Source: Mariannaea sp. PMI_226
Lineage: Eukaryota > Ascomycota > Sordariomycetes > Hypocreales > Nectriaceae
Direction of reading: 5' to 3'
Assembly: GCA_024336345.1 (NCBI GenBank)
Contig: JANFOG010000005.1
Location: 1,612,001 to 1,676,000 of the forward strand
DNA length: 64,000 bases
The position numbers and the translations under genes were made by a program. The notes beneath the pieces are model-generated. The model was not told where the DNA came from. It saw nothing but the letters and a program-made list of their open reading frames with translations, and searched no databases. Positions 1-10,694 of this stretch are shown in pieces (position 1 is the first letter of the stretch; each line of letters starts with the position of its first letter).

Positions 1-394
1 CTCTTCCACTCCTCCTTCCCATCTTCTGCTCTTTTTTTTATTTTTTTTTCCCCCCTTCTCCTTTGACCCCAACTATCACCATTCTTTTGAGGCTGGTGCC
101 TCAATTTTCCCCACCCGAGATTGCGAAAGGAAGAAAAAAAGAGGCTACCCCAGGCGCGATTCACAGAGCTCCTATTTGCTGTTGACGCAAGCCCGTGACT
201 TTCGATTGAGCTTGCTTTATTACTCCTGTTTCAGCTGCTCCCGCTTCCACACCCCCCCGACAACGAGAAAAAAAAAGGGCTGTCTGTCCGCTTCCCACCT
301 GCAAAACCCATCCACCACCACACTGTTTGAGTTATCAATACTCTGATCTAGCATTGTTTTTTCATTGAGAGGATCGGGATCCAATCTTGACAAG
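1..394 (+). promoter_or_regulatory. Upstream region/5' leader of the chitin synthase gene
   Basis: No gene is visible here. The stretch has T-rich and C-rich runs (about 31-57) and pyrimidine-rich sequence of the kind common in front of highly expressed fungal genes. It runs straight into the chitin synthase ATG at 395. No TATA box or other specific site could be assigned. Confidence 0.5.
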
Positions 395-3201
395 ATGGCA
401 TACAATGGCCCTGGTCATGAGTATGGCGGCGGCCACCAGCTGCAGGACCTTCCTTCAGGCAGCCAAGTAAGTCCAGTATCGATACTGACCGACTGACACC
501 TTTTTTCTAATCTCCATTCGAGCAGTATCACCTTCCCCCTCAGGAGACTGACGAAGAGGCTGGACGAGGTCTCCTGCACTCGGGTTACGATCAGGACCGC
601 CTGGGTTCTCGAACACCCCCCGACCGCCCCGTGTCCGCTTACAGTCTGACCGAGTCTTATGCTCCTAACGCCGCGTCCCAAGTGCCCCAGCCAGGTAACT
701 TTGGCGACCATGGCGGCTTTGGCCAGTTTAGCCAGGACCCTTATTCTCGACCCGACTCAGCATTCGACCCTGAGGACAGCTGGGTTCAACGACAACAGCA
801 GCCTGCTATGGGCGGCTTGGCCCGCTCAAAAACTCGAAAGGTTAAGCTGGTCCAAGGCTCCGTTCTTTCTCTCGACTACCCTGTGCCCTCGGCTATCAAG
901 AACGCCGTCCAGCCTCGCTACCGCGATGTCGAAGGTGGCAACGAAGAGTTTATGAAGATGCGATATACCGCTGCTACCTGCGACCCCAATGACTTCACCT
1001 TGAAGAACGGTTATGATTTGCGCCCCCGTATGTACAACAGACACACTGAGCTGCTCATTGCAATCACCTACTACAACGAAGATAAGGTCCTTATCTCCCG
1101 AACTCTGCATGGTGTCATGCAAAACATTCGTGACATTGTCAACCTCAAGAAGTCGACCTTCTGGAACAAGGGCGGCCCCGCCTGGCAAAAGATTGTGGTC
1201 TGTCTCGTTTTCGACGGTATCGACAAGGCCGACAAGAGTACACTGGACGTTCTCGCCACTGTTGGTATCTACCAGGATGGTATCATCAAGAAGGACGTCG
1301 ACGGCAAGGAGACTGTTGCTCACATTTTCGAGTACACCAGTCAGCTCTCCGTCACTCCTAACCAGCAGCTTATCCGACCCACGGATGACAGCCCCCAGAA
1401 TCTTCCTCCTGTCCAGTTTGTTTTCTGTTTGAAGCAGAAGAACACCAAGAAGATTAACTCTCACCGTTGGCTCTTCAATGCCTTTGGCCGTATCCTAAAC
1501 CCCGAGGTCTGTATTCTGCTTGATGCGGGTACCAAGCCCAGCCCCCGGTCTCTGTTGGCCCTCTGGGAGGGTTTCTACAACGACAAGGATCTCGGTGGTG
1601 CTTGTGGTGAAATTCACGCCATGTTGGGCAAGGGCGGCAGAAAGCTGCTCAACCCACTTGTTGCTGTTCAGAACTTCGAGTACAAGATCTCCAACATTCT
1701 CGACAAGCCTCTGGAGAGTTCATTCGGCTACGTCTCTGTGTTGCCCGGTGCCTTCTCGGCTTACCGATTCCGCGCTATTATGGGCCGCCCTCTGGAGCAG
1801 TACTTCCACGGTGATCACACCTTGTCCAAACAACTTGGTAAGAAGGGTATCGACGGTATGAACATTTTCAAGAAGAACATGTTCTTGGCCGAAGATCGAA
1901 TTCTCTGTTTCGAGCTGGTTGCTAAGGCCGGCCAAAAGTGGCATCTCAGCTACATCAAGGCCGCCAAGGGAGAAACCGATGTTCCCGAAGGTGCTCCTGA
2001 ATTCATTTCCCAGCGTCGTCGTTGGCTGAACGGTTCGTTCGCTGCTGGTCTCTACTCCTTGATGCACTTCGGTCGTATGTACAAGAGTGGTCATAACATT
2101 ATCCGCATGTTCTTTTTGCATATCCAGTTCCTCTACAACTTGGCCAACAACATCTTCACCTGGTTCTCCCTCGCTTCTTACTACCTTACCACCACTGTCA
2201 TCATGGACCTTGTCGGTCTTCCCAAGGTTGAGACTCAGTACCACGGCTGGCCTTTTGGTGATAAGGCTTCTCCTGTTGTCAACTCTATCCTCACCTACCT
2301 CTATGTGGCCTTTGTGATTTTGCAGTTCATCCTTGCACTGGGTAACCGTCCTAAGGGTTCCAAGTTCACATATATTGCCTCCTTTGGTCTCTTCGGTCTC
2401 ATTCAGGGTTACATCTTGGTTCTCTCGGCCTATCTCGTCGTCCGCGCCTTTAATACACCAATTGAGGATCAGATCTCGCTCGCTTCTGGAAAGGACTTTG
2501 TCAACAGTTTCTTCGGTGACAGCAGTGCAGGTGGTGTCATTATCGTCGCTCTCATTACGATTTATGGACTGAACTTCCTGGCCTCTTTCCTCTATCTGGA
2601 CCCCTGGCACATGTTCCACTCCTTCCCCCAGTATCTTTTCCTCATGGCTTCATACATCAACATTCTGATGGTCTACGCCTTCAACAACTGGCACGATGTT
2701 TCTTGGGGTACCAAGGGTTCCGACAAGGCTGAGGCTCTCCCCTCTGCCCACGTCACCAAGGGTGACAAGAATGAGGCTGTTGTAGAGGAAATCGAGAAGG
2801 AGCAGGAGGATATTGACAGCCAGTTCGAGCAAACTGTCCGACGTGCCCTTGCCCCCTTCAAGGAGGAGGAGGAGGTCGAGAAGGCTGATGTGGAGGATGG
2901 TTACAAGTCTTTCCGTACTGGCCTGGTCACTGCCTGGCTCTTCTCCAACGCTCTCCTCATTGTGGTCGTTACCACTGAGACGTTCGATGGTTTCCACATC
3001 GGAGTACGTATTTTCCCAAAAGTCATGTGTTTTTGAAAACAATCTGCTAACAAGTTCTCAAAGGAATCTGCCTCTGTCCGAACTGCCAACTACTTCAAGT
3101 TCTTGCTATACGCCACTGCCGTGCTGTCGCTTGTCCGTTTCTTCGGCTTCCTGTGGTTCCTCGGTAAGACTGGCCTCATGTGCTGCTTCGCGAGACGCTA
3201 A
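395..3201 (+). CDS. chsB: Class III chitin synthase
   Basis: Exons 395-466, 526-3003 and 3064-3201 give 895 aa. The product is a plasma-membrane family 2 glycosyltransferase that polymerises UDP-GlcNAc into cell-wall chitin. The joined frame shows the division 1 core: an EDR motif (about residues 480-482), then [10 protein letters not shown] (from about 520), followed by a cluster of membrane segments to the C-terminus. The wording around [18 protein letters not shown] and the membrane region matches class III enzymes (Aspergillus ChsB, Neurospora CHS-1) rather than class I or II. The short first exon encodes [13 protein letters not shown] and joins by a GTAAGT donor; the last intron has a GTACGT donor. 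A GTG at 631 would give a shorter reading, but the ATG exon in frame upstream is preferred. Naming differs between species, so the symbol is the Aspergillus one. Class III enzymes are typically important for hyphal growth. Family call very sure, class call sure. Confidence 0.95.
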
Positions 3202-4086
3202 GCAACCCATGGAGCGTGTATTTTGGGAAATGGCGGATATGCAAGGTATGATGGGTGTCAGAGTAGATAAATTGGCTCATTATCGGATACCTCAGTTTTG
3301 TAACGTTTCATTTTCTTTGTGTTTCTTGGTTTGAACTATTAATGGTTGGCAAATCAAAAGAGAGAGCACTACTCGTATTTGAGGGGATCTTCCAATGGAT
3401 TTGGATGCAACGAGTACCCTACCCGTTACCATAGTGTAATCTGGCATCTATTGGGAATTATGACAATCATTGTACTGATGACTTTTTTTTTTATTTTTAC
3501 TTTTTACATGAGAAGGAAGAAAAAAATAACATGTTCGGTCCGTCTCTCTTATTCTTTGATGTGATTCAATTCGATTGACGACTTCCATGACATGTTGCCT
3601 GGAACCAATTTGCCGCAAAAGGCACTGCACCTGTAAAAGGCCAAGTCAGATATCTACTGTGTCTACTAAGGTAGCCTGGTCCTGTGAGGTGGCGCGTAAT
3701 AATTGGGAGCCCATCAATGACGCGAGGCAGTGGATCGCCGCCTAATCTTCGGTGGGTTGGGACCCTTCCAGTCCTGCACTATAGCTGCCTTACGGCTATC
3801 TTATCAAGCATCATCGCCATTTCGACTAAGCGAACATCCAGACCGTGCTCGCAATAACTAGCATCGCGTGACACTCAACAAGTTACGTGACTACTGTACT
3901 GACGGACTTGACCTGTTTTGATCTCTACCATCATCTCCCAGTCTTATTTTAGTTCTTCTGTAATTCCACTGCTGCTGGCCTACTGCTCCCCGAAACTTTG
4001 TCTCGCCTATCATTACCCTACCCCTCCGACAAAGAACCACCGAGTCCGACACAGTCCCACGCCCGCCTCGAGCTTCGCCTTCCAAG
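3202..4086. other. Intergenic: chitin synthase 3' end and UBC12 promoter
   Basis: No gene is seen. The first part is AT-rich and should hold the chitin synthase 3' UTR. The part nearest 4087 is CT-rich and should hold the UBC12 promoter and leader. Short open frames here have no start context or codon bias. Confidence 0.5.
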
Positions 4087-4927
4087 ATGTTGAAAATATG
4101 GTCCATGGTCCGTTACGTCTACTTTACATGGGGGGTCGGGTTTGTCCGTGGCTGACCGTATAACAGAAAAAGGAGCAGAAGGAGGCAGAAAACGCTGAGG
4201 GGGCAGCCACCGGGGGTAAGAAGAAGAAAGTGACAGCCGCCCAACTGCGCGTGCAAAAAGGTAAGGCGGCACAACATGTTCAGAGACGGCGCCTTTCACG
4301 GAGGCACGGCCTACGGCAGCGCGAGGATCCGAGGGTTAACATGGTACCAGATCTATCGGAACTTTCCTTGGGCTCGACAATGAAGACAGACTTCCCCGAT
4401 CCCGACGACATCCTCAACTTCGTTCTCACAATCGAGCCCGACGAGGGTATGTACCGGGCGGCTAGATTCACCTTCGACTTTACAATCAACCAGAATTTCC
4501 CCCATGAGCCGCCGAAGGTCCAATGTCGTGAGAAGATCTACCACCCCAACATCGATTTGGAGGGTAAGGTTTGCCTCAATATTCTGCGTGAGGACTGGAA
4601 GCCGGTCTTGAACCTCAATGCCGTGATTGTTGGATTACAGGTATGCCCATTCAACTTTTGACCGCACGGATATTCTTTCATCGCACTGCTCCTCGTGGTT
4701 GTGGGCAGGACTTGATGTCGAATTCAGACGGATGTCGATTGGGTCAGCATGGCAGCTGCTAACGTCATCTGTAGTTCCTTTTCCTCGAGCCCAATGCTTC
4801 CGATCCGCTGAATAAGGAGGCCGCCGAAGACCTACGAAGCAACCGAGAAGGATTCAAGCGCAACGTACGAACTGCGATGGGCGGTGGCGTGGTGAAGGGC
4901 ACCTACTACGACCGAGTTTTGAAATAA
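4087..4927 (+). CDS. ubc12: NEDD8-conjugating enzyme E2 (UBC12)
   Basis: Four exons, 4087-4107, 4167-4260, 4351-4640 and 4775-4927, give 185 aa, close to human UBE2M (183). The enzyme takes activated NEDD8/Rub1 from its E1 and passes it to cullins, which switches on SCF-type ubiquitin ligases. The short basic N-terminal tail (MLKIWSM, then a Lys-rich stretch and [10 protein letters not shown]) is the UBC12-specific E1-docking extension. The UBC fold follows, with [19 protein letters not shown] carrying the catalytic cysteine at about residue 113 and the LFLEPN...DPLNKEAA segment after it. The protein ends in the expected YYDRVLK. The first intron uses a weak GTCCGT donor but has a CTGAC branch point and CAG acceptor, and the join restores the family reading exactly. 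The last intron (134 nt) has a GCTAAC branch point. No sign of damage or transfer. Confidence 0.96.
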
Positions 4928-5806
4928 TGTCAGATGTGTACACAGGAAGCATGCGTTGATCAAAAAGCAAAGGTCGGAAACATAGGATGGAGGAGTATAT
5001 TGGGAAAGATGGGGGGTTCAAGGCAAGGCGAAATAATCGTTTTGGCAGATATAGAGGAGGGATTCGCAGCATTTTTGCCCGGCGTCCTTTTTTACGAGTT
5101 CATGAGAGTGTGCTCAAATGCAATCGCCCTTCCTTGTGGGAGCAGCATTGCAGTTGCTTTACGACTGAGCACTTGGAGATGTGAATTCAACGGGTTTATA
5201 TGAAGATGTTGGGCCCGTTGGAGACCAAGGGAGAATAAGGGGAAGGGAATGTGGGATGATATGTTGTAGGGGGGGTGAAGGGTTATGAAACAAGCATAGT
5301 GACAGTGGATGGTTGGCCAGCATTTCTGTTGATGCAGTACGGCGTAGTGATGCTCACCGACAATTTGACCGTCGTCTTTCTTACATGGATGGTGGCCAGA
5401 CAAGTGGAATCGGGCCGCGAGGGTTGGTTTAGATGATAAGAATGATGAGACAACGGGCGGGAACAATTGATCAAACCCTCACATAATTGAACTTGTCCGA
5501 ACGACTGATTGCTCCTATGATGAGAAGTAGAATACACCGACGTCGCTGATGATTTTACGGAGGTCCAGGGTAGCACTGTCGACTTGGGTGTGTGTGCCCC
5601 TCGCTGTTGGCATGGGTGATTCAGCTGGCCCCTCCCCCCCCCGTGGAGCATGGACGTTCATCGGCGACGAAGCTGCCCGCTCTCGGACGGGCATTGAGAA
5701 TTAGAGGCCAGTCACCGGAGGCACTGGTAGTCCTAGCTCGGAGGTCATGGCATGGCTGAGACGGATTGATTGGCGGGGCCAGGGCAAACGGCGCGAAACT
5801 GGAGCC

Positions 5807-5813
5807 TGACTCA
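5807..5813. promoter_or_regulatory. TGACTCA, possible CPC1/Gcn4-type site
   Basis: The heptamer matches the general amino-acid control element bound by bZIP factors such as Neurospora CPC1 and yeast Gcn4. It lies about 820 bases before the ILV5 start, far for a basal element. The same word occurs by chance elsewhere in the window, so this is weak support. Confidence 0.25.
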
Positions 5814-6386
5814 CGCCCACAAATGTAAGTTTACATACATGGGAACTGTACTGTATCTGGAGTATCAATTTTTTTTCCCTCTTTATTTAGGGTTGGGAGA
5901 GTTACGCAGCTCGGGCTTTTGGGGATGAATTGCTGGATTCACATTCAAATAATAAAATTATTAGGTCAGATTGAAACCATATTGTCTTGTGTCACAGCAC
6001 TCCGTATGGACACGGGCACTGGAATTGAAAGACCCGACATGTGATGCCCATATCGGAATTATGACAAGAGGGAAGCTTCAAGGAGCTCCAGATGGGCGAC
6101 TCCAGCACTATCCCGTACCAATAAAATTGCAGCAGTAAGCTGCTCCGTATATTTTTCTTCCCTCTCTTGACTGGCTGAGAAGGTTGGCTGATTGCTGACT
6201 ACGGGCTATTAGCACACGCCAGCGGGATCTACATCCCTGAAGTTCGCATGTTCTCCAGACTTACCTCAGGCTTTAACATAGTACATACGCATGAAGGGGG
6301 AAACGGAGTGGGTGAGGTTCCCGAAGCTCGGGGCTTAGTACTGGATACATATCGGCGCGCCTTGTGTTCCGTGTGGAGGCGGGTTT

Positions 6387-6396
6387 CCGGTACCGG
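6387..6396. promoter_or_regulatory. CCGGTACCGG, Leu3-type binding site before ILV5
   Basis: This perfect palindrome fits the Leu3 zinc-cluster consensus CCGGNNCCGG. It sits 230 bases upstream of the ILV5 ATG. In yeast, Leu3 controls branched-chain genes including ILV5 in response to alpha-isopropylmalate, so site, spacing and gene agree. Binding in this fungus is inferred. Confidence 0.6.
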
Positions 6397-6625
6397 GGCT
6401 AGACCTCGCATTTGGGCCTCCGCAAAGTACCTTCGTACCCTTAGCTTTCGGCCCCGGCCCACAATGTTTCTCTTTCTGCCGTGGCCGAGATCGGGCGAGA
6501 CAGTTCCATCCCCTCTGCCCCCCCCAAAACGCCAGGAAAATTTAGCTTGAACGATCTGCTCTTATTCTTCTTCTCCTTCTTCCCAGACACCTCTCCCTTA
6601 CAGAACAGTCCAATCCATCATCAAA

Positions 6626-8155
6626 ATGGCCTCGCGAAGCTTCACCAAGACCCTGCGCGGGTCAATGGCCCGCCAATTGGTCGCTCCCCGCGTCCAGCAG
6701 CGCACCTTCGTTGCTGCCGTCCGCAACGTTGCCCGTGCTGGCCTCGTTGCCCGCCCTGCCGTTGCTCTCCAGCAGCAGGTTCGCGGCATGAAGTCCATGG
6801 ACTTCGCTGGCCACAAGGAGGACGTCTACGGTGAGTTTTTCGATAAATTGGAGATGCTGCCGATGTGGCTTTCCGCCTCCTAGAATGTTTGCTGACCACC
6901 GTTACGAATTCCAGAGCGTGCCGACTGGCCCCAGGAGAAGCTTCTTGTGAGTCACCTACCCCTTCCCTTGAGTACATAGACCGCCCAAGAAGGCTTGATG
7001 CTAATGGTTTTTTTTTCCTTCCTCCAGGAGTACTTCAAGAACGACACTCTTGCTCTTATCGGCTACGGTTCTCAGGGCCACGGCCAGGGTCTTAACCTCC
7101 GTGACAACGGCCTCAACGTCATTGTTGGTGTCCGAAAGAGCGGCAAGTCCTGGGAGGATGCTATCCAGGATGGCTGGGTTCCCGGCAAGAACCTCTTTGA
7201 GGTCGATGATGCCATCTCCCGTGGTACCATCGTTATGAACCTTCTCAGTGATGCCGCTCAGTCCGAGACTTGGCCCGCCATCAAGCCCCAGCTCGTCGAG
7301 GGCAAGGTAAGCATACACCGCTTAGATGCCCCAATCCACCCGAACTGCAATGGCTAACGGGAGAAAAACTAATTGTAGACCCTTTACTTCTCCCACGGTT
7401 TCTCCCCCGTCTTCAAGGAGCAGACCAAGGTCGATATCCCCTCCAACATTGACGTCATCCTCTGTGCCCCCAAGGGCTCTGGCCGAACCGTCCGATCCCT
7501 CTTCCGTGAGGGCCGTGGCATCAACTCTTCCTTCGCTGTCTTCCAGGACGTCACTGGCAAGGCCAAGGAGAAGGCTATTGCCCTTGGTGTTGCCATCGGC
7601 TCCGGTTACCTCTACGAGACCACCTTCGAGAAGGAGGTGTACTCTGACCTTTACGGTGAGCGTGGCTGCCTCATGGGCGGTATCCACGGCATGTTCCTTG
7701 CTCAGTACGAGGTCCTCCGTGAGCGTGGCCACTCCCCCAGCGAGGCCTTCAACGAGACCGTTGAGGAGGCTACCCAGTCTCTGTACCCCCTGATCGGTGC
7801 CAACGGCATGGACTGGATGTACGAGGCCTGCTCCACCACCGCCCGCCGTGGTGCCATTGACTGGACTCCCCGCTTCAAGGATGCCCTGAAGCCCGTCTTC
7901 AACTCCCTCTACGACGCTGTTAAGGACGGTTCCGAGACCCAGCGATCTCTGGACTACAACGGCCAGAAGGACTACCGTGAGAAGTTCGAGAAGGAGATGG
8001 AGGAGATCCGTGGTCTGGAGATCTGGCGCGCCGGCAAGGCTGTCCGGTAAGTTTTTCCCCCCCTTGTTTTCCAAGGTGTTCTTGAACCCTGCTTCCCTAG
8101 ACCATCCTTGCTGATAATGACATTTAGCTCTCTCCGACCCGAGAACCAGAAGTAA
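6626..8155 (+). CDS. ilv5: Mitochondrial ketol-acid reductoisomerase (acetohydroxyacid reductoisomerase)
   Basis: Five exons, 6626-6830, 6915-6946, 7028-7306, 7379-8046 and 8128-8155, give 403 aa. The enzyme isomerises and reduces acetolactate or acetohydroxybutyrate with NADPH and Mg2+, the second step of valine and isoleucine synthesis, in mitochondria. The N-terminus (MASRSFTKTLRG...) is rich in Arg, Ala and Ser with no acid residues, a typical import presequence. The NADPH loop GYGSQGHGQG lies at about residues 91-100, followed by the knotted helical domain (GERGCLMGGIHGMF and ETVEEATQSLYP regions). Length equals the fungal family. The 32-base second exon and 28-base last exon are easily missed: without the last one the frame would stop after KAVR instead of ending SLRPENQK. 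Codon use is strongly biased to C-ending codons, which suggests high expression. A Leu3-type site lies upstream. Confidence 0.97.
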
Positions 8156-8719
8156 GGGGACAGATAGGCGTTTTGATGTAGGACGTAGGACATAGGACTG
8201 GAGGGGCTTGTAAGGATTGGCAAAAAAAATTGTGAGCTTTTGTACTGTATGTTCCTTATATGGGCTTGTCCAAAAGTTTGATACCTGGCTCGTGGCCGGC
8301 TCAATACCAACATTTTCGTTTTTTTTTTCTCTCACTTTTGTTCCTCTCCTCACCCTCGACATGTGATGGTGTTTCGAATGAGCTCGAATGGCATCTGCAC
8401 GCAATTTCATCATCCTCATCACCAATGAGGATGACCCTCATGTGAAGAAAGCTCCCCACCCCGTTCTCATCCTTGCTCACCGGGATATCCGTTAGTTCAA
8501 CTGAATCAGTTACTGCACTACAACCTCCCAAAGTGCATACATATACTGTACCTTAGTATGGACATTATATTTAAGCGGGTCATGATATTCTTGGCGGGCA
8601 CTATGCCAGCCGATTTAGGTCAATCGAAGCGCCACGGGTTTTTTTGTCATTGTAGTTGGGGAGCGAGTGATGAGACGACCTGGTTGCTCATCTGATCGCG
8701 CATCTTCATTCAACAGCTA

Positions 8720-8752
<33 letters not shown>

Positions 8753-8952
8753 CGCTGTTGCTACCTTGATATCCTTTTTCTTATATAAATCTGTATCGCT
8801 AACCAAGTCAGCTTCAAAGTCCAGTTACGCGGAAAACACTGCACTTTCTTTGCAAGCTTGACCCCGCCAAAGTCCCAACCATCAATTCAAACACAGTGAC
8901 ATCCTCCATTATCACCCATCATCATTACTACCACCCTCGCACAACGGCCACA
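8156..8952. other. Intergenic: ILV5 3' end and PLP-enzyme promoter
   Basis: No gene is seen. It contains the ILV5 3' UTR, a CA/TA microsatellite flanked by an inverted repeat at 8711-8760, and a TATATAA stretch near 8782 about 170 bases before the next start, a plausible TATA box. Confidence 0.5.
8711..8760. repeat. (CA)n(TA)n microsatellite flanked by a 7-bp inverted repeat
   Basis: CAACAGC at 8711-8717 and its complement GCTGTTG at 8754-8760 enclose about ten CA and six TA units. The arms could form a hairpin whose loop is easily melted. It lies about 190 bases upstream of the PLP-enzyme ATG. Confidence 0.8.
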
Positions 8953-10361
8953 ATGGCAGACCTCTCCACGACGCCTCCCCTGACCAGGGACTCGGTAATC
9001 CAGGCCCGCAAGCTCGCCCAGCCCAACGTGCACCTCACGCCCGTCCTGACGAACCGCACCTTGACAGCGCTCGCATCCACGCCCCGCACCTCCGAGGATT
9101 TGGCTGGCACGCCGTGGGCGGGCAGGACCCCAGCCAGACCCGTGCTCAGGTTGTGGTTCAAGTGTGAGAACCTGCAGCGCGTGGGAGCCTTCAAGGCGCG
9201 AGGTGCCTTTCATGCCATTAAGAGGTTGATGCTAGAGCCTGGCTGGGTGGAGGGCGGCGGGAAGGAGAAGGGCGTTGTGACGCATAGTTCTGGTGAGCAC
9301 TTTTCTCTATCTTGACTTTCCGTTTCTCCCCCCTCTTTTTTTTTCTTGTAGCAATTTCATTTTGGGGGAGAATAAAAAGGCTTTCCTGATCTTAATGAAC
9401 AAATGGATGTTTAAAAAAAACAAACCTTGAATCTAATCTCGTCCTGATCTCTCTCTTAATAGGAAACCATGCCGCGGCCCTGGCTCTAGCAGCCTCTGAA
9501 AACGGCATCAAGGCTCACATCGTGATGCCCAGCATCTCCATCCCGCAAAAGATTGCAGCAACTAGGGGCTACGGTGCCAATATCGTCTTCAGCGGCAGCA
9601 CCAGTGTCGAGCGTGAAGCCGTCACCGAAGAAGTTATGGCGAAGACTGGCGCTCGGCTTGTACCCCCTTACGACCACCCGGACATTATGCTCGGCCAAGG
9701 CACCATGGGCCTAGAGTTTCAGGAGCAGGTTGTCGACTTGATGACTTCTTCCTCTTCTTCCTCCTCCTCCTCAGAGACTCCCCGGCGTTCTCGATTCAGA
9801 GCCGAGGCAACAGGGGGTGACAACGATGGACCCGGAAGGCCAGGCAAGAGCAAGGCCGTCCCGGGCCTCGATGCCATCATGACCCCCTGCGGAGGAGGAG
9901 GCATGCTCTCCGGTGTCGCCCTCAGCTGCGAGGGCACCGGCATCCGCGTTTTCGGCTCAGAGCCATCCTTCCAGGGCGCCGACGACGGTAAACGCGGCTA
10001 CGAGTCTGGCACACGAGTGACCCAAGTGTCGACGCTGACCGTGGCCGACGGCCTGCGCACGCCTGTGGGCGTTCACCCCTGGGGCGTCATCTACGAGCGC
10101 CGCCTGGTGTCCGGCATGTACAGCGTGACGGAGGACGAAATCAAGTCAGCTATGAGGCTGGTGCTTGAGCGTTTCAAGATGGTCGTGGAGCCCAGCTCGT
10201 GCGTGCCTCTGGCCGTGGCGCTCTTCAACGAGGACTTCCGAAGCATGGTGGAGAGGGAAGCGGGCGAGGATGGATGGGATCTGGGCTTGGTGTTCAGCGG
10301 AGGGAATGTAGGCGCGGATGCGATTGGGAGATTGTTTGCCCCTGAGGAGAAGAAGGAGTGA
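8953..10361 (+). CDS. Serine racemase / threonine dehydratase-like PLP enzyme (fold type II)
   Basis: Exons 8953-9292 and 9463-10361 give 412 aa. The protein belongs to the family of serine racemase, L-threo-3-hydroxyaspartate ammonia-lyase and threonine ammonia-lyase, which act on small hydroxy amino acids. Visible marks are the PLP lysine in FKARGAF (K81), the substrate loop SSGNHAAA (about 112-119), the glycine-rich phosphate loop CGGGGMLSG (GGGG at 256-259) and a terminal FSGGNVG. The intron splits the SGNH glycine codon and its removal restores the motif. The start at 8953 (MADLSTTPPL) is the first ATG in frame with normal context. Oddities are a run of nine serines (about 208-216) and a roughly 35-residue polar insert before the phosphate loop, plus a Pro/Thr-rich insert at about 42-63. 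It lacks the C-terminal ACT domain of biosynthetic threonine deaminase. Exact substrate cannot be read from sequence. Confidence 0.85.
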
Positions 10362-10694
10362 ACTTGGGGATGGGGAAAGAAAATCCCTTTCAAATTCTGA
10401 TCTGATGACAATATGATGCCGGATACATGGTGTTCGCGGAATCGTATATTATCATTTTCCTTTTCAAAGAAGCGCTGCTGTTCTTCGTTCTTGAGTAGAC
10501 GCTATCACCATGGCATAGGCATATAGATGTACGAATATATATATATGTATGTATGTGTGTGTATTATATTGTGCATGTTTCTGGCATTCTCATATATTTT
10601 GCAACTAAGTCCTAAAAAAAAGATCATTGCGCCTTTAGGTATCTTGTGTTCATAACAGAGTAAGAAAAACGTTATTCGTGTCCTCTTTCAATCA
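10362..10694. other. Shared 3' region between convergent genes
   Basis: This 333-base space takes the 3' ends of the PLP enzyme and the MFS transporter. It holds an AT/GT microsatellite at about 10534-10562 and is AT-rich. Nothing else is seen. Confidence 0.6.

Larger units (their letters stand above)
4928..6625. other. Intergenic: UBC12 3' end and ILV5 promoter
   Basis: No gene is convincing in these 1.7 kb. Antisense open frames around 5092-5651 lack introns, motifs and codon bias. The right half is the ILV5 upstream region, with a TGACTCA at 5807, an ACTCCGTA word at 5999 and a Leu3-like palindrome at 6387. The last 80 bases are pyrimidine-rich leader. Confidence 0.5.

Noticed and set aside
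1720..2619. Long antisense frame (299 codons) under the chitin synthase
   Set aside because: It lies wholly inside a well-supported gene on the other strand and has no family motif; it follows from the codon bias of that gene.
5092..5651. Two overlapping minus-strand frames (about 120 codons) between UBC12 and ILV5
   Set aside because: No codon bias, no motifs and His/Ser/Thr-rich random composition.
7322..8425. Antisense frame of 367 codons across ILV5
   Set aside because: A mirror of the strongly biased ILV5 exons and its introns, with no recognisable protein.
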